Positions 50,064-57,994 of a stretch of DNA of 64,000 nucleotides are shown one piece after another. Source of the stretch: Syntrophotaleaceae bacterium (lineage in GTDB: Bacteria > Desulfobacterota > Desulfuromonadia > Desulfuromonadales > Syntrophotaleaceae); the NCBI GenBank assembly GCA_041390365.1, contig JAWKQB010000003.1, positions 992,001-1,056,000 on the forward strand. The letters run 5' to 3'. Positions within the stretch are counted from its first letter, which is position 1, and each line of letters begins with the position of its first letter. Position numbers and translations under genes: made by a program. The notes under the pieces were generated by a model. It made no database searches and had not been told where the DNA came from. It saw nothing but the letters and a program-made list of their open reading frames with translations.

Positions 50064-50157
50064 GCTTATTTTGCCAATCTGGCTGGTTTCGGGTGGGATC
50101 CAAATCGAAATCGAAATCGGGATCGAAATCGGATCCTGGCCTTTCCCCTTAAGCGCT
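50064..50157. repeat. Shared intergenic module, copy B
   Basis: Matches 39911-39995: GCTTATTTTGCCA, CTGGCTGGTTT, GGGTGGG, the hexamer array AAATCGAAATCGAAATCGGG, and CCTTTCCCCTTAAGCGCT. This copy has an additional GATCGAAATCG unit. Its right end overlaps the stop codon and the last two codons of the neighbouring gene. Confidence 0.8.
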
Positions 50158-50529
50158 CAAGTAAAGGTCCGCCGCGATAGCCAGGGCGGAGAGGATGAAG
50201 ATGATCAGGTAGTTGAGCCCCTCCTTGGAATGGTCTACCGAAGAGAGTATGTAACTGACCGCCTTGCGGTCCTCCTCGCCGAGTTGGTCCTGGTTGACTT
50301 TGGCGATCAGGTCCATGCCGCGTATGGCCCTCTTGCGTTTGCGGGTAATGCGGTAGCGATGCCAGAAGAAGCCGCAGTAGCCGAGGACGCCGGCGTACCA
50401 GATGGGGCGAACCAGAGCCGGATAGAGATGGTCGGCCACCAGCAGGACCCGGAAGCAGATCGACGAAAACAGCCCGAGCGCGAAGATGGCGTTGATGACG
50501 ATGGGGGGAAATTCCCTGGGTGCGTTCAT
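50149..50529 (-). CDS. Small membrane protein of unknown function
   Basis: 126 residues from ATG 50529, which overlaps the upstream Cys-rich gene (ATGA). Two membrane helices near residues 10-48 and one at the C-terminus (LNYLIIFILSALAIAADLYL) flank a basic and charged cytoplasmic segment (HRYRITRKRKRAIRG). No family recognised. The final Ser-Ala-stop is encoded by the conserved end of the repeat module, so the true C-terminus may have been changed by the repeat. The longer frame from 50679 is shadow of the upstream gene. Confidence 0.72.
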   Translation of the reverse strand: MNAPREFPPIVINAIFALGLFSSICFRVLLVADHLYPALVRPIWYAGVLGYCGFFWHRYRITRKRKRAIRGMDLIAKVNQDQLGEEDRKAVSYILSSVDHSKEGLNYLIIFILSALAIAADLYLSA

Positions 50530-50735
50530 TTCTCGTCGTCCGAATGGCTTTTTTTCTCGTTGTATTCCCGATTGATTTTTTCGTAAAGGGCGATCTGTTC
50601 TGCGATCGACATTTTTTTTCTGCAGGATCCGGTGGTGCGCAGACACATGGCGCAGCGGGTATCGGGACACCACTGACATTGCCGGCAGTCGGGGCAGGGG
50701 TGCTTTTTGGGGGGCGTCTCTTCCATTGTTTCCAT
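50526..50735 (-). CDS. Small Cys-rich protein, probable metal-binding
   Basis: 69 residues. Seven Cys residues lie in the N-terminal half with tight spacing: CPDCRQCQWCPDTRCAMC, then one more before a charged, helical Lys/Glu tail. The pattern CxxCxxCxxC followed by CxxC suggests a zinc or iron-sulfur site. The gene overlaps the small membrane protein by four bases, so the two products probably work together. Function unknown. Confidence 0.7.
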   Translation of the reverse strand: METMEETPPKKHPCPDCRQCQWCPDTRCAMCLRTTGSCRKKMSIAEQIALYEKINREYNEKKSHSDDEK

Positions 50736-50810
50736 TCGTGGTATAGAGATCTACAATAAATTTACTGTGGATGGGGGAAACGGGTCAATCCTTCTGAAGG
50801 AAAAGCTGAA

Positions 50811-50952
50811 ACCCGATCCCGATTTCGATAGCGATTTCGATTTTGAAAAACCAATAATCATAGGGTGCCTTAAAGGGAGCCCCGCTTGATTGTGACAGGC
50901 CGGGTCTGTTTTGGGGGGTGCCAATCCAAATCGGGATCGGGATCGAAATCGG
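50811..50952. repeat. Hexamer inverted arms flanking the gap before the MOP transporter end
   Basis: The left arm (ACCCGATCCCGATTTCGATA, from 50811) is nearly identical to the left arm at 39835. The right arm (CCAAATCGGGATCGGG and onward, from 50936) is its reverse complement. About 85 bases without visible features lie between. Confidence 0.75.
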
Positions 50953-50960
50953 CTTTTGAT

Positions 50961-52232
50961 TTAGACCCAATGCAGTCCCCGCCGAAGATACCACGCTTCG
51001 CACACCTCGCAGGTCAGCAGCAGAAAGACCGCCAGGGCGATTCCCGGTGGGGAAATACCAGTGAGCCGGATGACCATCCAGCAGCCCATCAGATAGCCGA
51101 CCTTGAACACCGTCGCCCAGCCGAGCTGACCGGTGCGGTGCGCGGCGGCATAATGGCCTCGCAACAGGTTGACGGCGCCATAAAAGACCGGGTAGAGCAG
51201 GCAGGCTGCCAGCGGCAGGGCGATATAGCGGCGCAGTTCGTCGGAGAGGCCCATGATGCCTTGCATGATTGGAAGATTAAGGGGATAGGCCGCAAGCAGC
51301 ATGATCAGGGCCATGCCGATGGCCACCCTGCGAAAAAAGATCACGAGTTGCAGGTCGTCGTGCCTGCTTTTTACCAGGGTCAGATAGGCCTGCTGCAGGT
51401 TCCGCATCGGACCGGCCAGCAGGAAGATGAAGCCGCGGATGATGCCGTAGGCGGCCAGGGCCAGGGCGGCGTCGGGCAGGCGGCTGATGATGGCCCCGAT
51501 CAGCAATGGCACGGCCTGCTGCATGGCCGAGGAAAAAGAAAGGGGCAGGCTGTAGTGGAAGATATCGCGCCATTTTTTCGGGGAGACGTCTTCCTCGGGG
51601 AGCCAGGTTTTCCAGGCGAACCAGACCATGAAACAGGTTTCTACGGCGATGCAGCCCAGCAGGCCGAAAGCCCCCAGGGTGGCTCCCGAGAACCAGGACC
51701 GTCCCAGGAACAGGAAGCCGAGCAGAGCGCCGATGCGCACCAGGGTGGCCAGAGAGACCAGGCCGGTATGGCGGGCGCGGATGACCAGCCCCTGGCACAG
51801 GCCGCGAATCCCGGTCAGAAACGGCAGAAATGCCAGCACGGCGATGACCTTGCGCGCCTCGGCGGCAATTTCCGGGCTGGTTCCCAGAAGTTCCTGCAAT
51901 ACCCATGGACCGAGAGGGGAATAACCGATCAGGGTCAGCAGGAGAGAAACATATATGGCCACCGCCAGGACATAACCGCCCACCCCTAGCAGCGACCGGC
52001 GGTTTCTCACCAGGGCGATGGTTATTGTGTGGTTCTGATAGGAGGGGGAGGCGAGGAACAGGTGCAGGACCATGGCGATGCTGAATCCGGCCAGGGCCAG
52101 CACCGGTTTCTCGCCTCGTGCCAGGGCCGCGTTGATCACCGAATGGGACAGGCTCATCAACTGCACGTTGAGCAGCAGGGGGAAAAAGAAATGGGAAATT
52201 TCTCTTTGGCTAAGGAGTCTGTCCGTTGACAT
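50961..52232 (-). CDS. MOP-superfamily (MATE/Wzx-like) membrane transporter
   Basis: 423 residues with about twelve membrane helices spread evenly, in the pattern of MATE/polysaccharide flippase proteins. The N-terminus (REISHFFFPLLLNVQLMSLSHSVINAALAR) resembles the flippase type and the related progressive-ankylosis group. The substrate is not predictable from sequence. It stands between two hexamer-repeat gaps and has no evident operon partner. The start has no good ribosome-binding site, so it is uncertain. Confidence 0.72.
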   Translation of the reverse strand: MSTDRLLSQREISHFFFPLLLNVQLMSLSHSVINAALARGEKPVLALAGFSIAMVLHLFLASPSYQNHTITIALVRNRRSLLGVGGYVLAVAIYVSLLLTLIGYSPLGPWVLQELLGTSPEIAAEARKVIAVLAFLPFLTGIRGLCQGLVIRARHTGLVSLATLVRIGALLGFLFLGRSWFSGATLGAFGLLGCIAVETCFMVWFAWKTWLPEEDVSPKKWRDIFHYSLPLSFSSAMQQAVPLLIGAIISRLPDAALALAAYGIIRGFIFLLAGPMRNLQQAYLTLVKSRHDDLQLVIFFRRVAIGMALIMLLAAYPLNLPIMQGIMGLSDELRRYIALPLAACLLYPVFYGAVNLLRGHYAAAHRTGQLGWATVFKVGYLMGCWMVIRLTGISPPGIALAVFLLLTCEVCEAWYLRRGLHWV

Positions 52233-52253
52233 GGGGCGGGACTTTAATGATCC

Positions 52254-52290
52254 AAAACGAAATCGCTATCGAAATCGAAATCGGCTTTTG
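52254..52290. repeat. Hexamer array (GAAATC units) between gph and the MOP transporter
   Basis: AAACGAAATCGCTATCGAAA and onward contains the same units as 39835 and 50811 in reverse orientation, ending CGGCTTTTGA, which also occurs at the end of the 50936 arm. Confidence 0.75.
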
Positions 52291-52309
52291 ACTTTGGGTC
52301 TATCCGGCC

Positions 52310-52951
52310 TCACCATCGATTCTCGGCCGGAAACAGGCGCAGCAGGTCCTCCGGGGTTTCGGCCCGAAAATCGGACTCGACACCGCCATCGTTGCCGAAG
52401 CCGAAGGCGCAGAAACAGGTTTTGACCCCGGCCGCCCGTCCCGCCAGAAGGTCGGTATGGTGGTCGCCGATCATCACCGTCCGTTTCGGATCGGCCTGCA
52501 GCTCCCTCAGGGCCTGCAGGACGGGAGCGGGATCCGGTTTTTTCGGCAGCCCGCTGTCGCCGCAGACGAGGGTTTGAAAAAATGCGATCAGGCCGAGTTC
52601 GTTGAGCAGGGCGAGGGTCAGGTCGAAGGGTTTGTTGGTGATCACCGCCATCTTGTCCAATTGGTGCTGGATCAAAAACTCGTCTATCCCGGGATAAACC
52701 CGGGTTTGGTCTGTCAGCCGGTTTCGATAGAGGTTCAGGAACCGCTGCAGGTGCTGGGGGGAGAAGGCTCCTTCGGGCAGGCTCCTCTTGACCAGCATGG
52801 TCGCTCCGTCCCCGATATGCCCACTGATTGTGTCCAGATCGAGGGGGCCCAGGGAAAGTTCATCACGAAGCTGGTTTATTGAAGTGGCCAGATCGGCCAC
52901 GGAATCGACGAGAGTTCCATCCAGGTCGAACAGGAACGTATCGAAGGTCAT
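52310..52951 (-). CDS. gph: Phosphoglycolate phosphatase-like HAD hydrolase
   Basis: 213 residues. HAD motif I FDLDGTLVDS with Asp9 and Asp11, motif II in MAVITNKPFDLT, motif III lysine in KPDPAPVL, and motif IV MIGDHHTDLLAGRAAG. The cap is that of the Gph subfamily, so dephosphorylation of 2-phosphoglycolate (for instance from DNA repair) is the best prediction, though other small phosphates are possible. ATG 52951 has GGGAG eight bases upstream; ATG 52957 is closer to the site. Flanked on both sides by hexamer arrays. Confidence 0.85.
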   Translation of the reverse strand: MTFDTFLFDLDGTLVDSVADLATSINQLRDELSLGPLDLDTISGHIGDGATMLVKRSLPEGAFSPQHLQRFLNLYRNRLTDQTRVYPGIDEFLIQHQLDKMAVITNKPFDLTLALLNELGLIAFFQTLVCGDSGLPKKPDPAPVLQALRELQADPKRTVMIGDHHTDLLAGRAAGVKTCFCAFGFGNDGGVESDFRAETPEDLLRLFPAENRW

Positions 52952-52967
52952 AGGCATGTCTCCCTAG

Positions 52968-53025
52968 GTCGAAATCGAAATCGGGATCGAAATCGGGATC
53001 GGCTCTGATTTCGATTTTGATTTCA
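52968..53025. repeat. Hexamer array with inverted ends upstream of gph
   Basis: TCGAAATCGAAATCGGGATC and onward is followed by GATTTCGATTTTGATTTC, so the array folds back on itself. Located between the SNF transporter stop and the gph start. Confidence 0.75.
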
Positions 53026-53038
53026 ACCCCTTCATTTG

Positions 53039-54400
53039 CTACGGATGCACAACTTTGTAATAAAGAATAACCGCCACCGCGACCGGCGCCACATAGCGAA
53101 TCAAAAAGTGCCAGACGGGAAACACCCAGCCCGCTCCGCCGGCAATTAACTCTTCCTTCTCCTCATCCCCTTTCCAGAACCAGCCGACGTAGACCGCGAT
53201 CAGCAGGCCGCTAATCGGCAAAAGGTAGTTGGAGGCGATCAGGTCGATCGAGTCGAAGAAGGAGCGTTCGCCGATCGGCTGCCAATTGCCGAGGACGTTG
53301 TAGGAAAGGGCGGTGGGAATGCCGACGACGAAGGCCAGGGCGGCCAGATAGGACGTGGCTTTGCCGCGGGCCCAGCCGCGCTCGTCGATGAGGTAGGCGA
53401 CCTGGGCTTCGAGCAGGGAGATGGCGCTGGTCAGGGCGGCGAAGGCGAGCAGCAGGAAAAACAGGATGGCCAGCAGAAAGCCGCCCGGCAGCCGGGAAAA
53501 AACCACCGGGATGGTCTTGAAGATCAGTCCCGGGCCCGCAGCCGGTTCCAGGCCGACGGCGAAGACCACGGGGAAGATCGCGAGACCGGCCATCAGGGCG
53601 ATGAGGGTGTCGAGAACAACCACCCGGACGCCCGCGGCCAGCAGGTCTTCCTGGCGGCTCAGGTAGGAGCCGTAGGTGATCATCGCCGCCATGCCGAGGG
53701 AGAGGGTGAAAAAGGCGTGGCCCAGGGCCTCCAGGACGGCTCCTGGAGTCAGTTTCCCGAAGTCGGGGCGGAACATGAAGGTCAGTCCGGCCCACGCGCC
53801 CTTGCTGAGCATGCCGTTGACGAACAGCAGCAGAAGCAGCAGGAACAGCAGCGGCATGAGGATCTTGCTCCACCGCTCGATCCCTTTCTGTACGCCACCG
53901 ATGACAATTCCGAGGCAGAGCAGGATGAAGACCAGATGCCAGAGAATCTGTCGCGGGCCGTCGCCGATCAAACCATCGAAAAGCCCTTCGATGGTTTCCG
54001 GCGGAAGACCGCTGAAGCTCCCCCTGATGGCCCGAAAAATGTAGTCGAGGGTCCAACCGGCCACCACCGAATAGTAGGAGAGGATGATGAAGGCGGCCGA
54101 AACGCTGACCCATCCGGCGCAAAGCCAGGGGGAGCGGCGTCCTTCCAGATGAATGAAGGCCCCCACCGCATCCCGCCGGGTATGGCGTCCGATCATCAGT
54201 TCGGCCATCATGATCGGCAGGCCGACCAGGGCGATACAGATCAGATAGACGAGGACGAAGGCTCCGCCTCCGTTGACCCCGGTAATATAGGGGAATTTCC
54301 AGATGTTGCCGAGACCGACGGCGCTGCCGGCGGCGGCCATAATGAAACCGAGGCGGGTCGCCCAGAGGGCTCTCGGTTGGTGGTTGTCGATCGCCTTCAT
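53039..54400 (-). CDS. Sodium-dependent transporter, SNF/NSS family
   Basis: 453 residues, eleven to twelve membrane helices. The family N-terminus WATRLGFIMAAAGSAVGLGNIWKFPYITGVNGGGAFV contains the unwound first helix with the sodium and substrate site. It imports an amino acid or similar solute with sodium. The substrate cannot be read. It starts eight bases after the yggS stop, so the two are cotranscribed. Confidence 0.92.
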   Translation of the reverse strand: MKAIDNHQPRALWATRLGFIMAAAGSAVGLGNIWKFPYITGVNGGGAFVLVYLICIALVGLPIMMAELMIGRHTRRDAVGAFIHLEGRRSPWLCAGWVSVSAAFIILSYYSVVAGWTLDYIFRAIRGSFSGLPPETIEGLFDGLIGDGPRQILWHLVFILLCLGIVIGGVQKGIERWSKILMPLLFLLLLLLFVNGMLSKGAWAGLTFMFRPDFGKLTPGAVLEALGHAFFTLSLGMAAMITYGSYLSRQEDLLAAGVRVVVLDTLIALMAGLAIFPVVFAVGLEPAAGPGLIFKTIPVVFSRLPGGFLLAILFFLLLAFAALTSAISLLEAQVAYLIDERGWARGKATSYLAALAFVVGIPTALSYNVLGNWQPIGERSFFDSIDLIASNYLLPISGLLIAVYVGWFWKGDEEKEELIAGGAGWVFPVWHFLIRYVAPVAVAVILYYKVVHP

Positions 54401-54408
54401 TGCCAGCC

Positions 54409-55095
54409 TCAGCCGCGTTCGCCGAAAATGGCCGAACCGACCCTGACCAGGGTCGCCCCTTCCTCGACGGCCACTTCGAAATCGTGGCTCATGCCCATCG
54501 ACAGCTCCTTCATCTCCACGCCGGGTATATTCAGAGCCGCCATTTTCTCCGCCAGTTCCCGCAGCCGTCGGAAGTAGGGCCGAACCTCTTCCGGATCGTC
54601 CAGCCAGGGGGGCAGGGCCATCAAACCGCGGACGCGCAGGTGTGGCAGGGCGGCCGCCTGCCGCAATAGCTCTTCCAGCCCCGTTTCGTCAGTGCCGGAC
54701 TTCGTCTCCTCTTCGCCGAGATTGAGCTGGATGAGGATGTCGACCACCTGGTCGATCTTTGCCCATTGTTTGTCGATCTCTTCGGCCAGGGACAGACGGT
54801 CGACAGAGTGAATCAGGTCGACCTTGCCCGCCAGGTACTTGACTTTGTTGGTTTGCAGTCCGCCGATGAAATGCCATTCCACCGGTCTGTGCACGTCCTC
54901 AACCTTGGTGGCGAATTCCTGCGCGTAACTTTCGCCGAACAGTTTCTGACCCGCTGCGGCCGCCTCCTCCACCATGGATGCCGGTTTGGTTTTGGACACG
55001 GCCACCAGGCGAACCGATTCCGGTGAGCGTCCCGCCCGTCGGCAGGCCTCGGCAATCTGCTCTCGAATGCGGCTGAGATTCTCCTGAACAGTCAT
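54409..55095 (-). CDS. YggS/PROSC-type PLP homeostasis protein
   Basis: 228 residues from ATG 55095 (AAGGA nine bases upstream). The PLP lysine is Lys35 in RLVAVSKTKPASMV. The blocks FGESYAQEF, WHFIGGLQTNK and LSMGMSHDFEVAVEEGATLVRVGSAIFGERG are typical. The fold is that of alanine racemase without racemase activity; it binds and buffers pyridoxal phosphate. A frame extending to 55125 adds ten residues not in the family. Confidence 0.95.
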   Translation of the reverse strand: MTVQENLSRIREQIAEACRRAGRSPESVRLVAVSKTKPASMVEEAAAAGQKLFGESYAQEFATKVEDVHRPVEWHFIGGLQTNKVKYLAGKVDLIHSVDRLSLAEEIDKQWAKIDQVVDILIQLNLGEEETKSGTDETGLEELLRQAAALPHLRVRGLMALPPWLDDPEEVRPYFRRLRELAEKMAALNIPGVEMKELSMGMSHDFEVAVEEGATLVRVGSAIFGERG

Positions 55096-55141
55096 GGTGG
55101 CAATTCCTTGAATCACGTCATGCACTTCATCGATATCGGTC

Positions 55142-55176
55142 TCGGGGTCGTTGAACTTTTTCGATACCGACCCCGA
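55142..55176. repeat. Inverted repeat TCGGGGTCG/CGACCCCGA between maf and yggS
   Basis: Perfect 9-bp arms (55142-55150 and 55168-55176) with a 17-base loop. TCGGGGTCG is also doubled at 59375-59430 before trmFO. Confidence 0.65.
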
Positions 55177-55182
55177 TGGGAT

Positions 55183-55830
55183 CTAGTCTCTTCCAGCCCG
55201 AAAATCTTCGAAAAGACGAAAAGCTCCGAGGCCTTCCAGGACCTCGACGACCTCGCACAGGGGCAGGCCGACAACATTGGTGTAGCTGCCCTCGATCGCC
55301 GGCACCATGAATGCGCCTATGCCCTGAATGGCATAGGCCCCGGCCTTGCCAAAGGGTTCGCCGGTGGCAATGTACCCTGCGATCTCCGAGGCTGTCAACT
55401 CCTTGAACCGGACTCTTGTTGTCACGGCTCCGGATACTATCCGATCCTCCTTCCGATCAAAGACAGCATAACCTGACAGCACTTCATGGGTACGGCCTGA
55501 AAGGGAGAGCAGCATCTCTTCAGCCATGGAGGCATCGGCCGGCTTGCCGAGAATGACTTCGTCCCGTAGCACGATGGTGTCACTGCCGATGAACCAGCGC
55601 CCCGGGACTGCCGGGCGCAAAGCCACTTCTCGGGCCTTGTCTTCGCTGAGCCGAAGGACATGCCGGCGAGGCGTTTCCCCGGGGAGGATCTCTTCGGAGA
55701 CCTCACTGGGAATCACGGCAAACCGTAGTCCAAGGGATGCCAGCAGTTCACGCCGCCGGGGGGAAGCGCTGGCAAGGATGATTTGTGGTTGAATTTCGTT
55801 TTTGTCAGGAGCTGAGTTGTTCGTGTGCAT
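55183..55830 (-). CDS. maf: Maf family nucleotide pyrophosphatase
   Basis: 215 residues. The N-terminal signature ILASASPRRRELLASLGL and catalytic region WFIGSDTIVLRDEVILGKP are those of Maf (YhdE-type, dTTP/UTP pyrophosphatase), with the later YAIQGIGAFMVPAIEGSYTNVVGLPL. It hydrolyses non-canonical or excess pyrimidine nucleotides. It sits 87 bases before yggS, a common pairing in Geobacter-like genomes. Confidence 0.94.
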   Translation of the reverse strand: MHTNNSAPDKNEIQPQIILASASPRRRELLASLGLRFAVIPSEVSEEILPGETPRRHVLRLSEDKAREVALRPAVPGRWFIGSDTIVLRDEVILGKPADASMAEEMLLSLSGRTHEVLSGYAVFDRKEDRIVSGAVTTRVRFKELTASEIAGYIATGEPFGKAGAYAIQGIGAFMVPAIEGSYTNVVGLPLCEVVEVLEGLGAFRLFEDFRAGRD

Positions 55831-55914
55831 GATAACAGTTTGATCGATCCGGAAAAAAAGGCAACGGGCAGCAGATTTCTACCGGAGATCTGGAAGGTGG
55901 AGTGAACTCGTTAT

Positions 55915-57876
55915 TCAGATGTAGATGATTTTGTCGTTCTTGTTGACCTGGTCGATAAAGAGGATGGCATTGCCGCCGTTGCTCCTGGCCTGCTGTCGGG
56001 CCATTTCGGCCGACCGGACCAGGGCAGGGAAGGTCGAACCGTGGCGTGGGAAAACCGCAAGTCCGCAACTGACGGTCATCTTCAGCTTTGTATGTTGTCT
56101 GGCAACGATCTGGCGCAGCCGTTCAGCGACAATCGCCGCACCCTCACGAGGTGTGTCCGGCAAAAGAATGGCAAAGACGCCGGATGCCAGACGCCCGACG
56201 ATATCCATTTTTCGCAACAGTTCTCCCATCTCCCGGACCAGTGCTTTCTCTTGGGCTGCCTGGATTTCGGAGGACTGTCCGGACTCGGTGTCGGGAGCAA
56301 CGAGCATAAGGACCATATCCTGGCCGAAGCGGGTGCAGCGGCTGGATTCTTCATTGAACCGTCTTTCCAGAATCGGCTGGTTGTAGACACCGGTCAAAGG
56401 ATCGATGGCGGCCTCTTCCCTCGCCTGGCCCGAAAGACGGCTGTTGGCGAGGCGCTCGATAAGGGGGGCGCAATAGCCGGTCCAGGTCGAAAGAAGGCTC
56501 AAATCCGCTTCACTGAAAGAACTGCTGTCCCATTTGTCCGCCAGGTTGAGAACCCCGAGCATTCCCTGGTGAGCCCGAAGGGGCAGACTCAGGAGGGAAT
56601 TGGTGCGAAAGCGCGGGCGGGGCACGATCTTGATTCGCTGATCCTTGGTCAGGTCGTTAATCAGCAGCGGCTGCCCGGTTTTAAGCACCAGGGCCGAAAT
56701 GCTTTGTTCTCCCCGCAAAGCCGATTCCTCCACAAGGGAGCGATCCATGCCGATGCTGGCCAGGATTCGCAGCTTGCCGCTGTTGCCTTCGAGCAGCATC
56801 AGGGAGCCCTTTTCCGCCTTGGCCAGTTGAGCCGCCGTCTCCAGTATCTGCCTGCACAGATCCCTCAATTCCCGGTTGGTTCCCAGAACTTCCAAACGGT
56901 TCAGCAGATATTCGGCAGGGAAAGAGGTTTTGCCATCGTTGGAGCGCGCAGTTTTCAGTTGCTCGAGACGGCCGGCAACCCGGTCGGCAATGATCTTAAG
57001 CAGCAGGCGATCGGAGGTCGATGGGAGCACGGCCTGCAAAACCAGGCAACCGAACAGTTCATTATGAAACTGCAGGGGAAGGCAGGTGGTGTTATTTTCC
57101 TGCAATCCCGGAGGAAATCTTCGACCGGTCAGGTTGCAGGTCTCCACATCAGCTTCTTCCGGAAAGATCCAGTTGGAGGGTTGGCCTTCGGCTTTGGGCA
57201 GAAAGAGCGCTATCTGGTCGGAAGAGAAGTGGGGAGACAGGGCCTCAGCGAGCAGATTGAGGATGGCGGCCGGAGTCTGCGCCCGGGGGAGGCCGGATTC
57301 CGTCTCGGCTGCGGCTTTGATCAGACCGGCAGTCAGGGGGGTGAGGGACTCGGATGTCCAGGAGTTCGGCTGCGACGCAGGAGCAGAGTCGATAAGATGC
57401 TGACGAAGCAGGCGGCCGGTTTCCAGAATGTCCCGCTGGGAAACCGGTGGGATGTTTTCCCAGAATTCAAGCAAGGATGAAGCGGAAAGGCCCTTTTGTA
57501 AAGCCAGATCCTCCAGGTAGGGAAGATTCAGATCATGGCTGCGCACTCCGCCTACGGCCAGGATCTGCAGACTGCCCTTTTCGGTCAGGCATGGCAGCAG
57601 ATAGTGCCACAAACCACCGGGGCAGGTAGCGACAGCGGGAGAGGGGTCGCCCAGGGCTATGGCCAGTCTGCCGTTTTTTTTCCGAGGGCAGTCCTCAGTG
57701 CAAAGAAGGTTGCCAGTGGCTCCGCAAAGGGCGGCCTGAGACCCGCAGCGCATTGCCAGAAGATGCCCCTCGTCGTCGTACAGGGCCAGTTCCAGGCTCT
57801 GCAGTTCTGGGACTTTCAGCAGGTTTTCCAAAACCTCTTCGGGGTTGCCCGAAATATTTGGAGGCGGTGCTGTCAT
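55915..57876 (-). CDS. PocR/GAF sensor protein with degenerate GGDEF domain
   Basis: 653 residues. The N-terminal region (about 15-150) resembles a PocR ligand-binding domain, with Cys residues in CTEDCPRKK and CPGGLWHYLLP. A divergent GAF-like domain (about 195-305) and a better GAF domain (about 325-465, EKGSLMLLEGNSGKLRILAS) follow. The C-terminal GGDEF-fold (about 490-650) retains DPLTGVYNQP but has RLASGVFAILL where R.GGDEFaill is expected, and lacks the metal-binding Asp pair. It is therefore unlikely to make cyclic di-GMP and may be a binding or regulatory protein. Preceded by a good promoter. Confidence 0.85.
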   Translation of the reverse strand: MTAPPPNISGNPEEVLENLLKVPELQSLELALYDDEGHLLAMRCGSQAALCGATGNLLCTEDCPRKKNGRLAIALGDPSPAVATCPGGLWHYLLPCLTEKGSLQILAVGGVRSHDLNLPYLEDLALQKGLSASSLLEFWENIPPVSQRDILETGRLLRQHLIDSAPASQPNSWTSESLTPLTAGLIKAAAETESGLPRAQTPAAILNLLAEALSPHFSSDQIALFLPKAEGQPSNWIFPEEADVETCNLTGRRFPPGLQENNTTCLPLQFHNELFGCLVLQAVLPSTSDRLLLKIIADRVAGRLEQLKTARSNDGKTSFPAEYLLNRLEVLGTNRELRDLCRQILETAAQLAKAEKGSLMLLEGNSGKLRILASIGMDRSLVEESALRGEQSISALVLKTGQPLLINDLTKDQRIKIVPRPRFRTNSLLSLPLRAHQGMLGVLNLADKWDSSSFSEADLSLLSTWTGYCAPLIERLANSRLSGQAREEAAIDPLTGVYNQPILERRFNEESSRCTRFGQDMVLMLVAPDTESGQSSEIQAAQEKALVREMGELLRKMDIVGRLASGVFAILLPDTPREGAAIVAERLRQIVARQHTKLKMTVSCGLAVFPRHGSTFPALVRSAEMARQQARSNGGNAILFIDQVNKNDKIIYI

Positions 57877-57955
57877 GCTGGTTGCCGGAGTTTTGGTCTA
57901 TCAGAAAGGCGGCCAAAACCGTATCAAATCATTAAAAATATTGAAAACTAAGGAT

Positions 57956-57983
57956 ATTATAGACCAATTTTGAAAAAAACCAA
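57956..57983 (-). promoter_or_regulatory. Sigma-70 promoter for the PocR/GAF/GGDEF gene
   Basis: On the minus strand TTGGTT (57983-57978) and a perfect TATAAT (57961-57956) are 16 bases apart, in the AT-rich gap between trmFO and this gene. The start codon is at 57876. Confidence 0.55.
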
Positions 57984-57994
57984 GGCGATTTTAT

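Noticed and set aside
39835..53025. Hexamer arrays as a CRISPR array
   Set aside because: Units are six bases with no unique spacers, and no cas genes are present.
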